Positions 52,731 through 64,000 of a stretch of 64,000 nt of DNA are shown here, piece by piece. Below the pieces are notes generated by a model. It saw nothing but the letters and a program-made list of their open reading frames with translations, had not been told where the DNA came from and ran no database searches. Origin of the DNA: Ailurus styani (lineage: Eukaryota > Chordata > Mammalia > Carnivora > Ailuridae); assembly GCA_002007465.1 (NCBI GenBank), contig LNAC01000008.1, positions 6,169,878 through 6,233,877 on the forward strand. The letters run 5' to 3'. The position numbers and the translations under genes were made by a program. Within the stretch, counting starts at the first letter, position 1. Every line of letters begins with the position of its first letter.

Positions 52731-55700
52731 AACTCACTATTAATGGCACAAATCCTGCAATTGAGGCAACTACAGTTAGGAATATTCCCCAGGTTCTGCA
52801 CGGAAAATTGAGTCACCTGAGTTGGCTCCAGACAATTTCTGGAATTCAGCAGATCTCAGGTGAGAATCCTTTGCTGTGGTCTTGGCAATTTTCTAAGCTT
52901 TGATTTCCCCAACTATAACATAGGAATAATAAGGCCTCTGGGCTCTGTGGATTTAAATGGATACAAAGCAGCTAGTACAGCATCTGGTACGAAGTAGACA
53001 CATAACAGATAGCTAATAGTAGCTAACAACAGCAACAACAACAAAACACTCAATGCAATCCAGGGGTCCTTTCTGCATTTCTATTTGTTTTAGTCATGTA
53101 TCCTGCATAAGACCTGGTTTTTGTGTGAAGCAAGAAGGGCCTCGGGTTTTTCCTTAAAAGATAGCTTCTTGCTTGATCGGGAACATGAAAAGTTTCCCAG
53201 TTGTCTCCTAATGTGGTCTCTGAGTGGGGATCCGAAGGTGTCTCTGAGATTTCAACAGTAAAATCAGTCTTACTCACCCACCCAGTAATGCCGGGTCCTT
53301 GCCCACTTATGGAATGTCTTGACTCTAGAATGCTGCTGCTGGTTCCTTTGGGTCAATCTGGGATGGGAAAGGTCAAGACCCAGAATTTTGCCCTTGTTAA
53401 TTTCTGTCTTCACACTAGACATCACTGACTCCAGCCCTGTGATTTTATAAACAGAGAGGCACAGAGATAGGGGGTGACAGAGCCAGGATTCGAATGTTTG
53501 GTTTATCTCTGGCACAGGGAACAGATGGCAGACTCGGCCACCTGTTTTGAAGACACAGCGTAAGGCTGAGTGTATGTACAGAAGGGTAGGCAGGGTTAAG
53601 AGAACCAGCACGTGGATGAAGTGTCCAAAGACCAGTGGGAACTGTTACCCTATGCTTGAAGGGTCAAACCAATAAATATCACCTGATCCCTGTTGAGAGC
53701 AGAAGGTAGAAAGATACAGCTGCTGCTAGAACTTTCGCAGGGCAGGAGGAGAGCAAGAGCAGAAGTCCTCTGACCTGCCAGTGCCTGAACCCAACAGAAA
53801 GAGGGAGCAGTGAGGGTACAGGTGATGTAGTCAGTAGGTGTCAGCTTCCTGGAAATCAGACTGGATCTGGAGGAGTATGACTAATAACCACTCAGTTATC
53901 AAGTCAAACTCTTTTGGGTCACTGTTCTCAGCTGGTCCATGCAAATAGTCAGAAAATTGGGAACCAGAGTAAGTACACCTTAGGATTCTTTATGCACATG
54001 GAGAGAGTTAGGAACGATGCTTTTCCAGCAATTTGAGAACCTCATATTCACCTGTTGGCACTGGGTTCATGGGTTCTGAAATTCTCAGTGTGGAAGAGAG
54101 TTATGGCCTTTTGAGCAGACTTGGGTGAAAGTGTGTCACCAGTCTCGTATCTCAATAGACCAGTCTCCTACCATGGCTGTGGTCACCTTAAGGTGACCTG
54201 AGGCAGGGATGAGGGAACACTTAGTTCTATAAACCAATAAAATAAAAACAGGTCACACTCCCTGAATGAAGAGGGAAGAACCAGACCAACACCAGCCATG
54301 AGAAGGTTAAGATTCTTGCTTATCTGTACTCTGAAGGTCAACAGTGAGTTGGGGTTTAGATCATTGACAATGAAAGTTAGGTTTATTCTAAGAACCTCTC
54401 TCCCCTTGCATGGATGCCAATATTCAGCTAAAAGAAAACATGGGGAAGAGTGTGGCTGGAAAGAATTGCTGCTAGGGCAAGAAGACAGGAAATGTTTATC
54501 AACAGCCTCAGATTACATTGATGACACTCATTGTAACTAACTCCCTGACTTATCTGTGATGGATTTGTTCAGTTGACACCTTTAGAAGATAAATTCTTGT
54601 CTTTTTTTCAACACAGATGCTTTGGTTGATTGTGGTTTCTATGGTTTTCATACTTCCTGTGACCTACTAAAATAGATTAGAGAGTTCTAGGATTTTACAT
54701 CTTCAGTTTTGGTTAAAAACATTGATCTGGATACCCACATGTGATACCCACAGAAAGAACCCAGTTATACATTCCTACATGTTCTGGTCATGTTTCCATA
54801 ATAAAAAGAATACAAATTATTTCCATTATAGTCCCAAGTGACAAAGTAACACAACAGCAAGAAAGCCCAGAAACTGCAAATGGTTTTTGGGAAGGGAAAG
54901 TGTCAAGTAACAGAATATAGGCATGAATTCCTCTCTCCTCCTTTAAGTTCATCACCATCTCCAGTGAACCAAGAGTGACAAGGATATGTGATAAATAAAG
55001 AAATAAAAATGTTAAAAAAAACAGGTAACTAAATCTCTATTAACTGAGTTTGTGTGAAGGTAGTAGATGGGATGTCTCCATTCCTTGAGACCAAATCAAC
55101 TTTGGAAAACAAAGGTGAAGTCAATAACTTTAATATGTCCACTTGCTGAAAAGTCCTCTCAAGTGACTTAAGAGGATGTTGTTTTAACCCTGTAGTAGGA
55201 AGATAATCTTGTGTTCTTCTACAGCCCTTGTGTATCTTCTACAAGACAATCTTGTGTTCTTCAACTACTCTGTGACTAGACTCAGACCTTAGCCTTGGAG
55301 ATGGACTGCTCTAGAGGGGAAGCCATGACTGGGGATGGGTCAGGACACAGTACTTGGAAGCCATTTTTGGAGACCCCTAAGACATGGCAGTGGGTGGGGG
55401 GCTAGTTCTGGGGAATCAGAAGCTAGAGTTCACTGTCGCCACCATCATCTGCCTTCCCCCAAGTCATGGTGAGTAGGAGGAGGATGGGGTGACCACCTAC
55501 AGGATGAGGTTTCAGTCATGGCATTAGGGGCCATAGCTACTCTTCTCCCACCTCTGACAGCATTTGAGTGTGGTTTCTGAGGTGTCCCAGGGAGGGGCAC
55601 TATGCTGTAGCCATCTGAAAAGAACTCAAATAGTGCTTTTTGCAGGTTCTCTTGGCATGAGAAGAAACCCACAAATCTGGATGTGGCAGAGATTCTGATT

Positions 55701-55940
55701 GGAGGGTATGACTGAGGCCTCACCCTGAGTAGGCAGTGGGTAGTAGAAGATAGAGAACCTTCCCAAGTATGGCTAGTTGAAGATGTGCCCAATTGCTGTT
55801 GGCTTTGCAGGAACCATAAATACTTGGTGGTGGAGAAAGGACAAGTTTGGAGAGGACAAATAATTTGTAATACAACTCAGATATATATACATATAAAATA
55901 TAGTATGTATTATGAATATATTATATATATTAAAGTAATG
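52731..55940. other. Intergenic; no gene recognised
   Basis: Contains a MIR-like relic near 52.86-53.00 kb (reverse) and a partial duplication of AATCTTGTGTTCTT near 55.2-55.26 kb. Nothing else is supported. Confidence 0.45.
52860..53005 (-). repeat. MIR SINE relic
   Basis: GATTTCCCCAACTATAACAT, AGGAATAATAAGGCCTCTGG and CAGCATCTGGTACGAAGTAG are the reverse complement of MIR 3' sequence. Confidence 0.6.
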
Positions 55941-55944
55941 CATA

Positions 55945-58900
55945 TTGATAGAAAAGTTGGTTCTTTGAAAAGATCAACAAAGTTGACAAACCTCTATGCT
56001 GACTATGAAAAAAATAAAAGACATGAATAACTAAAACAAGATGAAACTGATTATTACTGAATTTACAGAAATAAAAAAGATTACAAGAGAATATTATATA
56101 CAATGTCGACTAACAAATTCAAAAACATGGACAAATGAAACAAAATGGATAAATTCCTAGAAACACATAAATTACCAAAAATTGACTCGATAAGAAATAG
56201 AAAATCTGAAAAGTTCTGTAAAAAATAGATTAAATCAGAAATGAAAAATCTCCCACCAGATAAATGCCCAGGACTAGGTGGCTTCATTGGTGAGTTCTAC
56301 CAAACATTTAAAGAAAAATTAATATCAGTCTTTCTCAAACTCTTCCCAAAAGTAGAAGAGGAGGGGACATTTCCTAACACACTCTAGGAAGTGAAACAAG
56401 AATTACCCTTATTGCAAAGCTAGACAAAGACACCACAGGGAAACTGCAGACCAATATCCCCTACGAATATATGAGGCAAAACTCTCAACCAAATACTAGT
56501 AAACCGAATCCAACAGCACATTAAAAGAATTATACTCCATGGCCATGCAGGATTTATCCAGATACTGCAAGGGCTGTTCAATACGGGAAAAATCAGCCAA
56601 TGTCATACACAACATTAATAGAATGAAGGAAAAAAAACATGATCATCTCAATTGGCACAGAAAAAGCATTTGATAAAATTCAACACCCTTCCATAACAAA
56701 AATGCTAAAAAAAGTAGGAATATGAGAAAACTGCCTTACCGTGATAAAAAATTTGTGAAACCCCCTGAAGCTAGTATCAGACTTAATGGTAAGAGACTAA
56801 AAACCTCCCTTCTAAGATCAGGAACAAGACAAGGATGCCCACTTCCACCACTGCTATTCAGCACTATACTGGAAGTTCTAGACAAAGCAATCAGGAAAGA
56901 AAAAGAAATAAAAGGGACTCAAATTGGAATGGAAGAAGAAAAACTTTCTATTCACAGATGACATGATCCTATATATAAAACAATTCCAGGGGATCCACAC
57001 ACACAAAAAAACCTCTTAGAAACAATAAACAAATGCAGCAAGATTACAGAAAATAAAATCAATGCACAAAAATCTGTTATGTTTTTATATACCAGCAACG
57101 AACAATCTGAAAAGGAAATTAAGAAAACAATTCCATTTACAATAACATCAAAAAAAGAATAAAATACCTGGAAATAAAGTAACCAAAGAAGTGAAATACT
57201 TGTACACTGAAACCATAAAACATTGCAGAAATAAAAGAAGACTTAAATAAATAGAAGGACAGTGCATATTCATGGATTATAACACTTAGCATTGTTGAGA
57301 TGGCAGTTGTGCCTAAAGCTATCTTAAAGGTATAATGCAATTCCCATCAAAATTCCAATAGCCTTTGCAAAAATAGAAAAGTCAATCTTCAAATTTGTAT
57401 GGAATTGCAAGGAGCCCTGAATAGCCAAAACAATCCTAAAAAAAATAGTAGTAACAACAAAAAACAACTTTGGAGGACTCCAGCTTCCTGATTTCAAAAC
57501 GTACTACAAAGCTACATTAACTAAAACAGTGTGGCCCTGGCATAGGGCTAGACCTATAGATCAGTGGAATATAGTGTAGCACCCAGAAATAAATTCCCAC
57601 GGGCGCCTGGGTGGCTCTGTGGGTTAAAGCCTCTGCCTTCGGCTCAGGTCATGGTCTCAGGGTTCTGGGATGGAGCCCCACATTGGGCTCCCTGCTCAGC
57701 AGGGAGTCTGCTTCCTCCCCTCTCTCTGCCTGCCTCTCTGCCTACTTGTAATCTCTCTCTCTCTGTGTCAAATAAATAGATAAAAATATTTTTTTAAAAA
57801 AGAAATAAACTCCCACATCTATTGCCAATTAATTTTTAACAAGGGTGCCAAGACCACTAATTGGAGAAAGAACATTCTCTTCCACAAATGATGTTGGAAC
57901 AACTGGATATCCCCATGCAAAAGAAGGAAGTTAGATCCCTTCCTCACATCATATACAAAAATGAACTCAAAGTGGATCAACAATGTGAATATAAGAGCTT
58001 AAAACAAAATTCTTAGAAGACACTATAGAGCTAAATCTTTATGACCTCTGATTTTGAATGAATTCTCAGATATGACACCAAAATCATGAGTGACAACAAT
58101 AAAAAATAGGTAAATTGAACTTCATCAAAATTTAAAACCTTTGGAGCACTGGGTGTTATAAGCAAACAATGAATCATGGGAACACTGCATCAAAAACTAA
58201 TGATGTATGGTATTGTGACAGACATAACATAATAAAAAATTATAAAAAAGAATTAAAAATCTTTGTGCATTAAAGATATCACAAGTTAAGTGAAAAGACA
58301 ACCTATAGGATTAGAGTAAATATTTGCAAATCATGTATCTGCTAAGCATCTAGTTTCTGGAAAGTATAAAGAATGCCTATAGCTCAAGAACAAAAAGGCA
58401 AACAATCCAGGTTAAAAATGGGTAAAGCACTCAAAGACATGTTTTTCCAGAGAAGATGTACAAATAAATGGCCAGTAAGTGTATGAAAAAGTGCTCAACA
58501 TCATTTGTCAGCAGAGAATTGAAAATCAAAACCACAATGAGACACCCGTTAGGTATAGAAGTGTTCATACCCACTAGTATGTGTGTAGTCTTTTTTTCAA
58601 AAAGGAAATAACAAGTGTTGGTGAGAATGTGGAGAAATTGGGAATCTCTTAAGTTGCTTAATGGACTGTATAGTGGCACATCAGGTTTGGAAAACAGTGT
58701 GACAGTTCCTAAAAAGAATTTAACCTAGAATTATCACATGACCCTGCAATTCCTGTCCTAGGTATATATCCCGCAAAACTGAAAACCAATAATCAAATAC
58801 TGCTGCACAAATGTTCATAGCAGTACTTGTTCCCAATAACTAAAAGATAGAAACAACCCAAATGTTCATCAACAGACGAATGGATAAACAAATTGATCTA

Positions 58901-59230
58901 TACATACAATTATCCATAAAAAAGAATGAAATATTGATACATGGTACAATGTGGATGAGCCTTAGGGACGTCGTGCTAAGGGAAGGAAACCAGACAGAAA
59001 AAGCCATGTATATGTGACTCTATTTATATGGAATATCCAGAATAGGCAAATCCATAGAAACGGAAAGCAAATTGGTGGTTTCTGGGGTTGGGGAGGGGAG
59101 AATGAGGAGTAGCAGCCCAATGGGTACACGTTTTATTTTGGGATGATGAAATGTTCTGGAAGTAAATGGAGATGGCTGCACAGCATTGTGAATGTACACC
59201 TTCCTTGTTGTCCCCCAATGTATAGGTTTG
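55945..59230 (+). mobile_element. L1 LINE, 5'-truncated, ORF2 decayed
   Basis: The ORF2 3' half and 3' UTR are present, interrupted by a SINE at 57.6 kb. Reverse-transcriptase phrases are visible in the segment at 56.72-56.96 kb ([14 protein letters not shown], corresponding to the family's TRQGCPLSPLLF). The frame is broken several times. The 3' end contains GATCTATACATACAATTATC and TTGGTGGTTTCTGGGGTTGG. The FADD active-site motif is not in an intact frame, so the element is dead. Confidence 0.88.
57601..57800 (+). mobile_element. Mustelid-type SINE inserted in L1
   Basis: Full-length (GGGCGCCTGGGTGGCTCTGT head), with a 16-base target-site duplication AGAAATAAA(T/C)TCCCAC at 57585-57600 and 57801-57816 carrying one mismatch. 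It is therefore younger than the L1 it interrupts. Confidence 0.96.
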
Positions 59231-59504
59231 TTTTTGATGTTATTTATATGGCATTGTGGTCACATCATATATACTTTTGTCCCTTTTCATTTTTCCACTA
59301 AGCAAGCCAAAACTTTTTCCATGTTATAAATTCTTTGCAAACATAATTTTAATGGCTGCATACTGTTCAAATGATAAAATAGTTCTTCTATTCATTCAGT
59401 AAATAAATAGTCAGAATCTATATCATTTTATATTCCTTGTCCTCCCTAGACTGGACCATGTACATAAAAAGATGAATCAAACATACCTTAAGAAATTTTT
59501 GTGT

Positions 59505-59700
59505 CTAGGGCGCCTGGGTGGCTCAGTGGGTTAAGCCGCTGCCTTCGGCTCAGGTCACGATCTCAGGGTCCTGGGATCGAGCCCCGCATCGGGCTCCCTG
59601 CTCGGCAAGGAGCCTGCTTCCTCCTCTCTCTCTGCCTGCCTCTCTGCCTACTTGTGATCTCTCTCTCTCTTTCAAATAAATAAATAAATCTTTAAAAAAA
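59505..59700 (+). mobile_element. Young mustelid-type SINE with perfect target-site duplication
   Basis: Full-length and close to consensus (GGTTAAGCCGCTGCCTTCGG, GAGCCCCGCATCGGGCTCCC). The exact 15-base direct repeat AAGAAATTTTTGTGT is at 59490-59504 and 59701-59715. Confidence 0.97.
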
Positions 59701-59890
59701 AAGAAATTTTTGTGTTTAAATGTGGTAAGCAGATGTTAAGTAAATAAAAACATACAAATATAAAATACAAATTTTAATAAGTGTATGGGCAAAAACAAAC
59801 AGGCTCCTATGAAATCTAATTTATAATGGAAAGCCAGGGTAAACGTCTTTGGAAAGTAATATTTTAATGATCTTTAAAATATGGAGGGTA

Positions 59891-60093
59891 GGGACACCCA
59901 GGTGGCTCAGTTGGTTAAGCAGCTGCCTTCAGCTCAGGTCATGATTCCAGGGTCCTGGGATCAAGTTCCACATTGGGCTCCTTGCTCTGCAGGGAGCCTG
60001 CTTCCCTCTCTGCCTCTGCCTGCCACTCTGCCTGCTTGTGCTCTCTCTCTCTCTCTGACAAATAAATAAATAACATCTTAAAAAAAATAAAGT
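59891..60093 (+). mobile_element. Carnivore SINE with perfect target-site duplication
   Basis: Head GGGACACCCAGGTGGCTCAG, tail AAATAAATAAATAACATCTT. The 15-base direct repeat AAAATATGGAGGGTA is at 59876-59890 and 60094-60108, exact. Confidence 0.96.
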
Positions 60094-60179
60094 AAAATAT
60101 GGAGGGTAAACAGGAGTTTACTGACAAAGAGATTTAATAATAATGGTTTTATTGATGATGGCGGTGGTAATAGTAGATG

Positions 60180-60400
60180 TGTATTAAGTGCTTATAGGCA
60201 CTGTTCTGTGCTTTCCATATACAGTGGTCACATTTAATCCTTGGAACAATGCTGTGAACTCAATGCTATTATTATACTCAATTTTCAGAAGAAAAACTGA
60301 AGCAATGAGCTTAAGAATCTCTCCCTAAGTCAGCCTAGCACTGGGACTCCAGCTCAGGCAGTGTGCCTCAACACCCTGCTCTTAACCACTACATGAAGAA
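60180..60400 (+). repeat. MIR SINE relic
   Basis: TTAAGTGCTTATAGGCACTG, CATTTAATCCTTGGAACAAT and AGGCAGTGTGCCTCAACACC follow MIR in the forward orientation. Confidence 0.75.
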
Positions 60401-60528
60401 TCCAGGCAGAGGGAGCCATCCTTTACCAGGTGAACCATATACTTCACCCGTCATAGCTTCACCAGGCAGGTGAAGACTGGAGAGCAGAAAAGAGCCAATT
60501 AAAAATTACATGTGTATTTTTGTTTTTA

Positions 60529-60703
60529 TTTTTTATTTTTTAAAGAGATTGATTGATTGCACAAGTTGGGGCAGGGGCAGAGAAAGAGGGAGAGAGTATC
60601 TTAAGCAGACTTCAAGTGGGGCTTGATCTCAGGACACTGAGGTCATGACTTGAGCCAAAATCAAGAGTCGGATGCTTAACTGACTGAGCCACCTTGGTGC
60701 CCC
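60529..60703 (-). mobile_element. Carnivore SINE with perfect target-site duplication
   Basis: Minus-strand copy, head GGGCACCAAGGTGGCTCAGT. The exact 16-base direct repeat TGTATTTTTGTTTTTA is at 60513-60528 and 60704-60719. Confidence 0.95.
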
Positions 60704-60732
60704 TGTATTTTTGTTTTTAAAAAGAAATATTT

Positions 60733-60926
60733 GGGGACTCCTGGGTGGCTCAGTCAGTTAAGCATCTGCCTTCAGCTCAGGTCATGACCCCAGGGTCCTG
60801 GGATCGAATCCTTCATTGGGCTCCTTGCTCAGCAGGGAGCCTACTTGTTCCTCTGCCTCCCACTACCTCTGCTTGTGTTCTCACTCTCTCTCTGACAAAT
60901 AAATAAATAAAATCTTTTTTAAAAAA
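60733..60926 (+). mobile_element. Carnivore SINE
   Basis: A plus-strand full copy (GGGACTCCTGGGTGGCTCAG to AAATAAATAAAATCTTT) placed 30 bases after the minus-strand SINE, giving a head-to-head inverted pair. Confidence 0.94.
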
Positions 60927-61829
60927 TGGAATATTCAAATATACAGAAATATTTTTGAAATGACAGAGCGGCCACGTATCTACTGTCCAAACTTTAACAA
61001 ATCTTATTTTGCCATGTTCTATTTTGAAAAAGTAAAAATTTAGAGCTACAACTGAAGTTAACCTTGTATACTTGCCCTCAGTCCCCATTTATCGTTCTCT
61101 CTCTTTCTCTTCTCAGTATCAACACTATTCTGAATTGGGTGTTTATATTCTCATGCATAATTCATTTCTTTTTACTATAGACACCGTGTTGTTTTGTGTG
61201 TTTTAAAGTTTAAAAAATTTCTATGCTGTTTGTATGGTCTGCATCTTTATGATTTTAAGATTTAACTCACTAGTTATAATTCCCTCTTTTGGGAAAATTG
61301 GTAAAAGTGGGAGTCCTAGATCAAAGAACGTCAAAGTTCATATTAAATTTTTATGTACACCAGAGAAGCTCAGTAATTGGACCATGATTGGAATGGTCCT
61401 AGTGTGAAGGGCTTCCATCTGGTGAAATAGAACAGCTATTACTTCGTGTAATATTCCATCAGTTGACAAACCACAGTTTAAAAAAATCTCCTGTTTGTGA
61501 ATATATTAATTGAATCCATTTTTTCACAATTTAAATAATGCAACAACAAACACTCTTTAGATATTTATCAGTGTTTCTTTCCGTCTTTGTCGATTTGTCT
61601 ATTCTGGACACTTCACACGAATGGAATCATACAATATATGGTCTTTTGTGACTGGCTTCTTTCACTTAGTATCATGTTTTCAAGTTTCAAGCAGCATGGA
61701 TCAGTACTTTATTACTTTTATGGCCAAATCATCTTTTATAGGTATACCATAATTTATTTATCCATTCATTAGTTGATGAATATTTGGTTTATTTCCATTT
61801 TTGGCTATTTATTCATTGCTAATATACTG

Positions 61830-62075
61830 CTAATAATAAATATAAGGTGTATCATATCGTTTGTCCTTCATTATATATTATAATATTAGAGTAGTTAATA
61901 TAACATTATGTATTATATTGTATATGTTATACTTACATAGTTTTATATTTGAGGCATTCATATATTATTGATATATAATTATGATTATATGATATACCTT
62001 AATATATTCATTTATATAAGATAATATTGTCCAATATCATATATTATATTAATATAATATTTCTGATATGAATAT
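61830..62075. repeat. AT-rich low-complexity tract
   Basis: About 240 bases of nearly pure A+T with many ATAT and TATTAT words, expanded inside the L1 3' UTR. Confidence 0.85.
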
Positions 62076-62546
62076 TGTATACTAGTTTTTGTGTAGATGT
62101 ATGTCTTCATTTCTCTTGGATATATACCCAGAAGTTGAATTGCTTGTTCTTATAGTAACCTTATAGCTCCCTTGTTGAGGAACTGCCAAAGATGCTGTCA
62201 AAGCACCTTTGTCAAAACACTGTCAAAGATGCTGCTGTACATTTTCCATTCCTACCAGTCCTGCATGAGGGTTCCTGTTTCTCCACATCCTTGGCCACAG
62301 TAACTGTTACCTGTGTTTTTGATTATAACCATCTGGGTAAGTGTGAGTTGGCATCTCATTGTGGTTTCCATTTGCATTTCCCCAATAATGATGTTGCACA
62401 TTTTTTTCATGTGTTTTTTGGCCATTTTTGCATCTCTTTGGAGAAATGACATCCTTGGTCCATGTTTTAGTTGGGTTACTTATCTTTTTAGTATTTAGTT
62501 GTAGGTGTTCTTTATGTATTCTGGATACATATTTCTCTCTCTCTCT

Positions 62547-62706
62547 TAAAATATTTATTTATTTATTTATTTGAGAAAGAAAGAGAGAGTGCAATGGGAG
62601 GGGCAAAAGAAGAGAGAATCTGAAGCAGACTCCACACTGGGCACAGAACCCAACATGGCGCTCAATCTCAGGATCCATGAGATCATGACTTGAGACGAAG
62701 CCAAGA
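62547..62706 (-). mobile_element. Carnivore SINE, 5'-truncated
   Basis: On the minus strand the tail (AATAAATAAATAAATATTTT) and body are present. The tRNA-like head ends early at TTGGCTTCGTCTCAAGTCAT. Confidence 0.85.
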
Positions 62707-63110
62707 TATATTATTGAATATGTCATGTGCAAGCATGTTCTCCCATTCTGTGGTTGTCTTTTCACTTTCTTGATGGTGTTCTTTGCAGCACAAAAGTCCT
62801 TTTAATTTTTATAAAGTCCAATTCATCTGTTCTCTAGTTCTTGGTGCTTTGAGTGTTATATCTAAGAAAACATTGCCTGACACACACTTTGTAATAAGTT
62901 CTTGAGTCAGTAAGTACAAGTTTTCCAACTTTGTTCATCCTGCTTTTCAAGATTGTTTTGAGTGTTTCGGGTCTCTGGCATTTCCATGTCAACTTTTATG
63001 ATCAGTGTGTCACTTTCTGCAAGAATCTCAGCTGGAATTTCACAGAGGTTGAATTCTCTGAGTTGAATCTATAGCTCAGTGTGGAGAATACTGCCATCTT
63101 AGCAATACTG

Positions 63111-64000
63111 AGGTTTATTACCACTTCTCCTTTTTCTACCCCTCCCCCGTTCTGGCACAAACCTTCTATCCTCTAGGTCGCTTGGTAGCCTAAAGTGTGC
63201 TCAGCCACCATGCTCACATTCAAACAGCAGGAAAGAGCAAGTGAAGAAGAAAAAAATGGCACTCCTCCCTTTATTTTAAAGGAGAATTTGCATGATTTCT
63301 AGTAACATGGGACTCTGTGAAAAGTCATCTTCTGCTTGGATGTAATTGCGTTGCCCAGGATTTTGTTACTAAGCAAGATGGGGTTCCTAAGAAGGGAGAG
63401 CCTTTAGAAGGCACATAGTAGTCTCTGTTAGAGTCGGACATTTCGGTGTATTTTTATTCCTCAGGAGTCCTAGAACCCCACCCCACTCTCTGACTTTAAG
63501 CCATAAGCCTTGGCTGTCTTTATTACCACTTGATTTCTTCATGAATTGTGAGATTTTTACTTGCAATCTCATTTTGAATAAAAGAATATTTTGTCTTCCT
63601 CCTGGTGCTTGTCTTTCCCTGTCCAGCTACTTTGTGGTGGTCTTCCTCAAAGTGGAAGTGGAAGCTCAAAGCACTGGACCTGAGAGGATATTGGGGGTGT
63701 AAGAGGTGGCCTGGTTCAGTACCTGGATTCCGGGTGATGTCTCGTTCTCCTGCCTCCTTAAGCCTGCTGCTTTGTACAACTGTAGCCCTAGGAAAGTGTG
63801 GGCAATGACTGTCAGCCTTCTGTCACGAGTTATAGAGTCTCATTCCACCTTTGATTTTACGAGTTAGCCTGGGCTCCACTTCCTATCTCAAGCACACACT
63901 TTTAGTACCTATTACCTATCAGAAGCTACACTCTTGGCTGGCATTGCCTATTTCCGGACCTGGGCCCAACAGGCTTGTGGTTTAGCTCTACTCACGATGT
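63111..64000. other. Window end; no gene recognised
   Basis: Unique-looking sequence with no supported gene, exon or named repeat. The next gene expected by human synteny is CCR3, further right. Confidence 0.45.

Larger units (their letters stand above)
61560..63110 (-). mobile_element. L1 3' region, reverse, with internal insertions
   Basis: In order: TTGTCTATTCTGGACACTTC, ATGGAATCATACAATATATG, TTTCTCTTGGATATATACCC, TTTGCATTTCCCCAATAATG, CTTGATGGTGTTCTTTGCAG and ATCTCAGCTGGAATTTCACA. This is the reverse of an L1M-type 3' UTR and ORF2 end. An AT-only stretch (61.83-62.07 kb) and a SINE (62.55-62.71 kb) interrupt it. Confidence 0.82.

Noticed and set aside
56722..56961. Reverse-transcriptase-like open frame
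   Set aside because: A fragment of decayed L1 ORF2, not an independent gene or retron.
46744..64000. Search for CCR3, CCR1 or a receptor pseudogene upstream of CCR2
   Set aside because: No seven-helix receptor motif (DRYLAIV, NPIIY, FLFW-P) was found on either strand outside the three called genes.

Overview
This window is nuclear DNA from a placental mammal, almost certainly a caniform carnivore and most probably a mustelid (ferret, mink, marten or otter type). The evidence is some 20 tRNA-derived carnivore SINEs carrying the motif 'GGCGCCTGGGTGGCTCAG', several with intact target-site duplications, plus genes split by GT-AG introns and abundant L1, MIR, L2 and hAT-Charlie remnants. The SINE subtype is the mustelid-like form, not the common dog SINEC_Cf form. 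The species call is inference.

The locus is the lactotransferrin / CC-chemokine-receptor cluster (human 3p21.31), in the opposite orientation to human. From left to right it holds the last three coding exons of LTF (+ strand, about 1.38-4.2 kb), CCRL2 (-, 10.1-11.25 kb), CCR5 (-, 3' UTR, coding exon and a distant 5' UTR exon/promoter, 30.8-35.5 kb) and CCR2 (-, 45.0-46.2 kb). LTF and CCRL2 are tail to tail. The three receptors run head to tail, each with its whole coding region in one exon preceded by a splice acceptor. All three encode full-length seven-transmembrane proteins. No CCR3 coding sequence is seen in the remaining 18 kb upstream of CCR2.

The intergenic DNA (4.2-10 kb, 11.3-30.8 kb, 35.5-45 kb, 46.2-64 kb) is dominated by interspersed repeats. 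These include young carnivore SINEs, long L1 remnants (50.8-52.7, 55.9-59.2 and 61.5-63.1 kb), two MER20-like elements, LTR-like fragments, MIR/L2 relics, microsatellites, one 84-base assembly gap and one isolated ambiguous base. Many open frames here lie in repeats, UTRs or GC-rich unique DNA and have no recognisable protein identity.

The genes work in innate defence. LTF encodes the secreted iron-binding glycoprotein of milk and neutrophil granules. CCR2 and CCR5 are Gi-coupled receptors directing monocyte and T-cell migration. CCRL2 is an atypical receptor that presents ligand instead of signalling classically. No new multi-gene system was found. The most interesting signals are the CCR2/CCR5 gene-conversion tracts, further erosion of class-A GPCR signature residues in CCRL2, and two polar substitutions at normally conserved core positions of CCR2.
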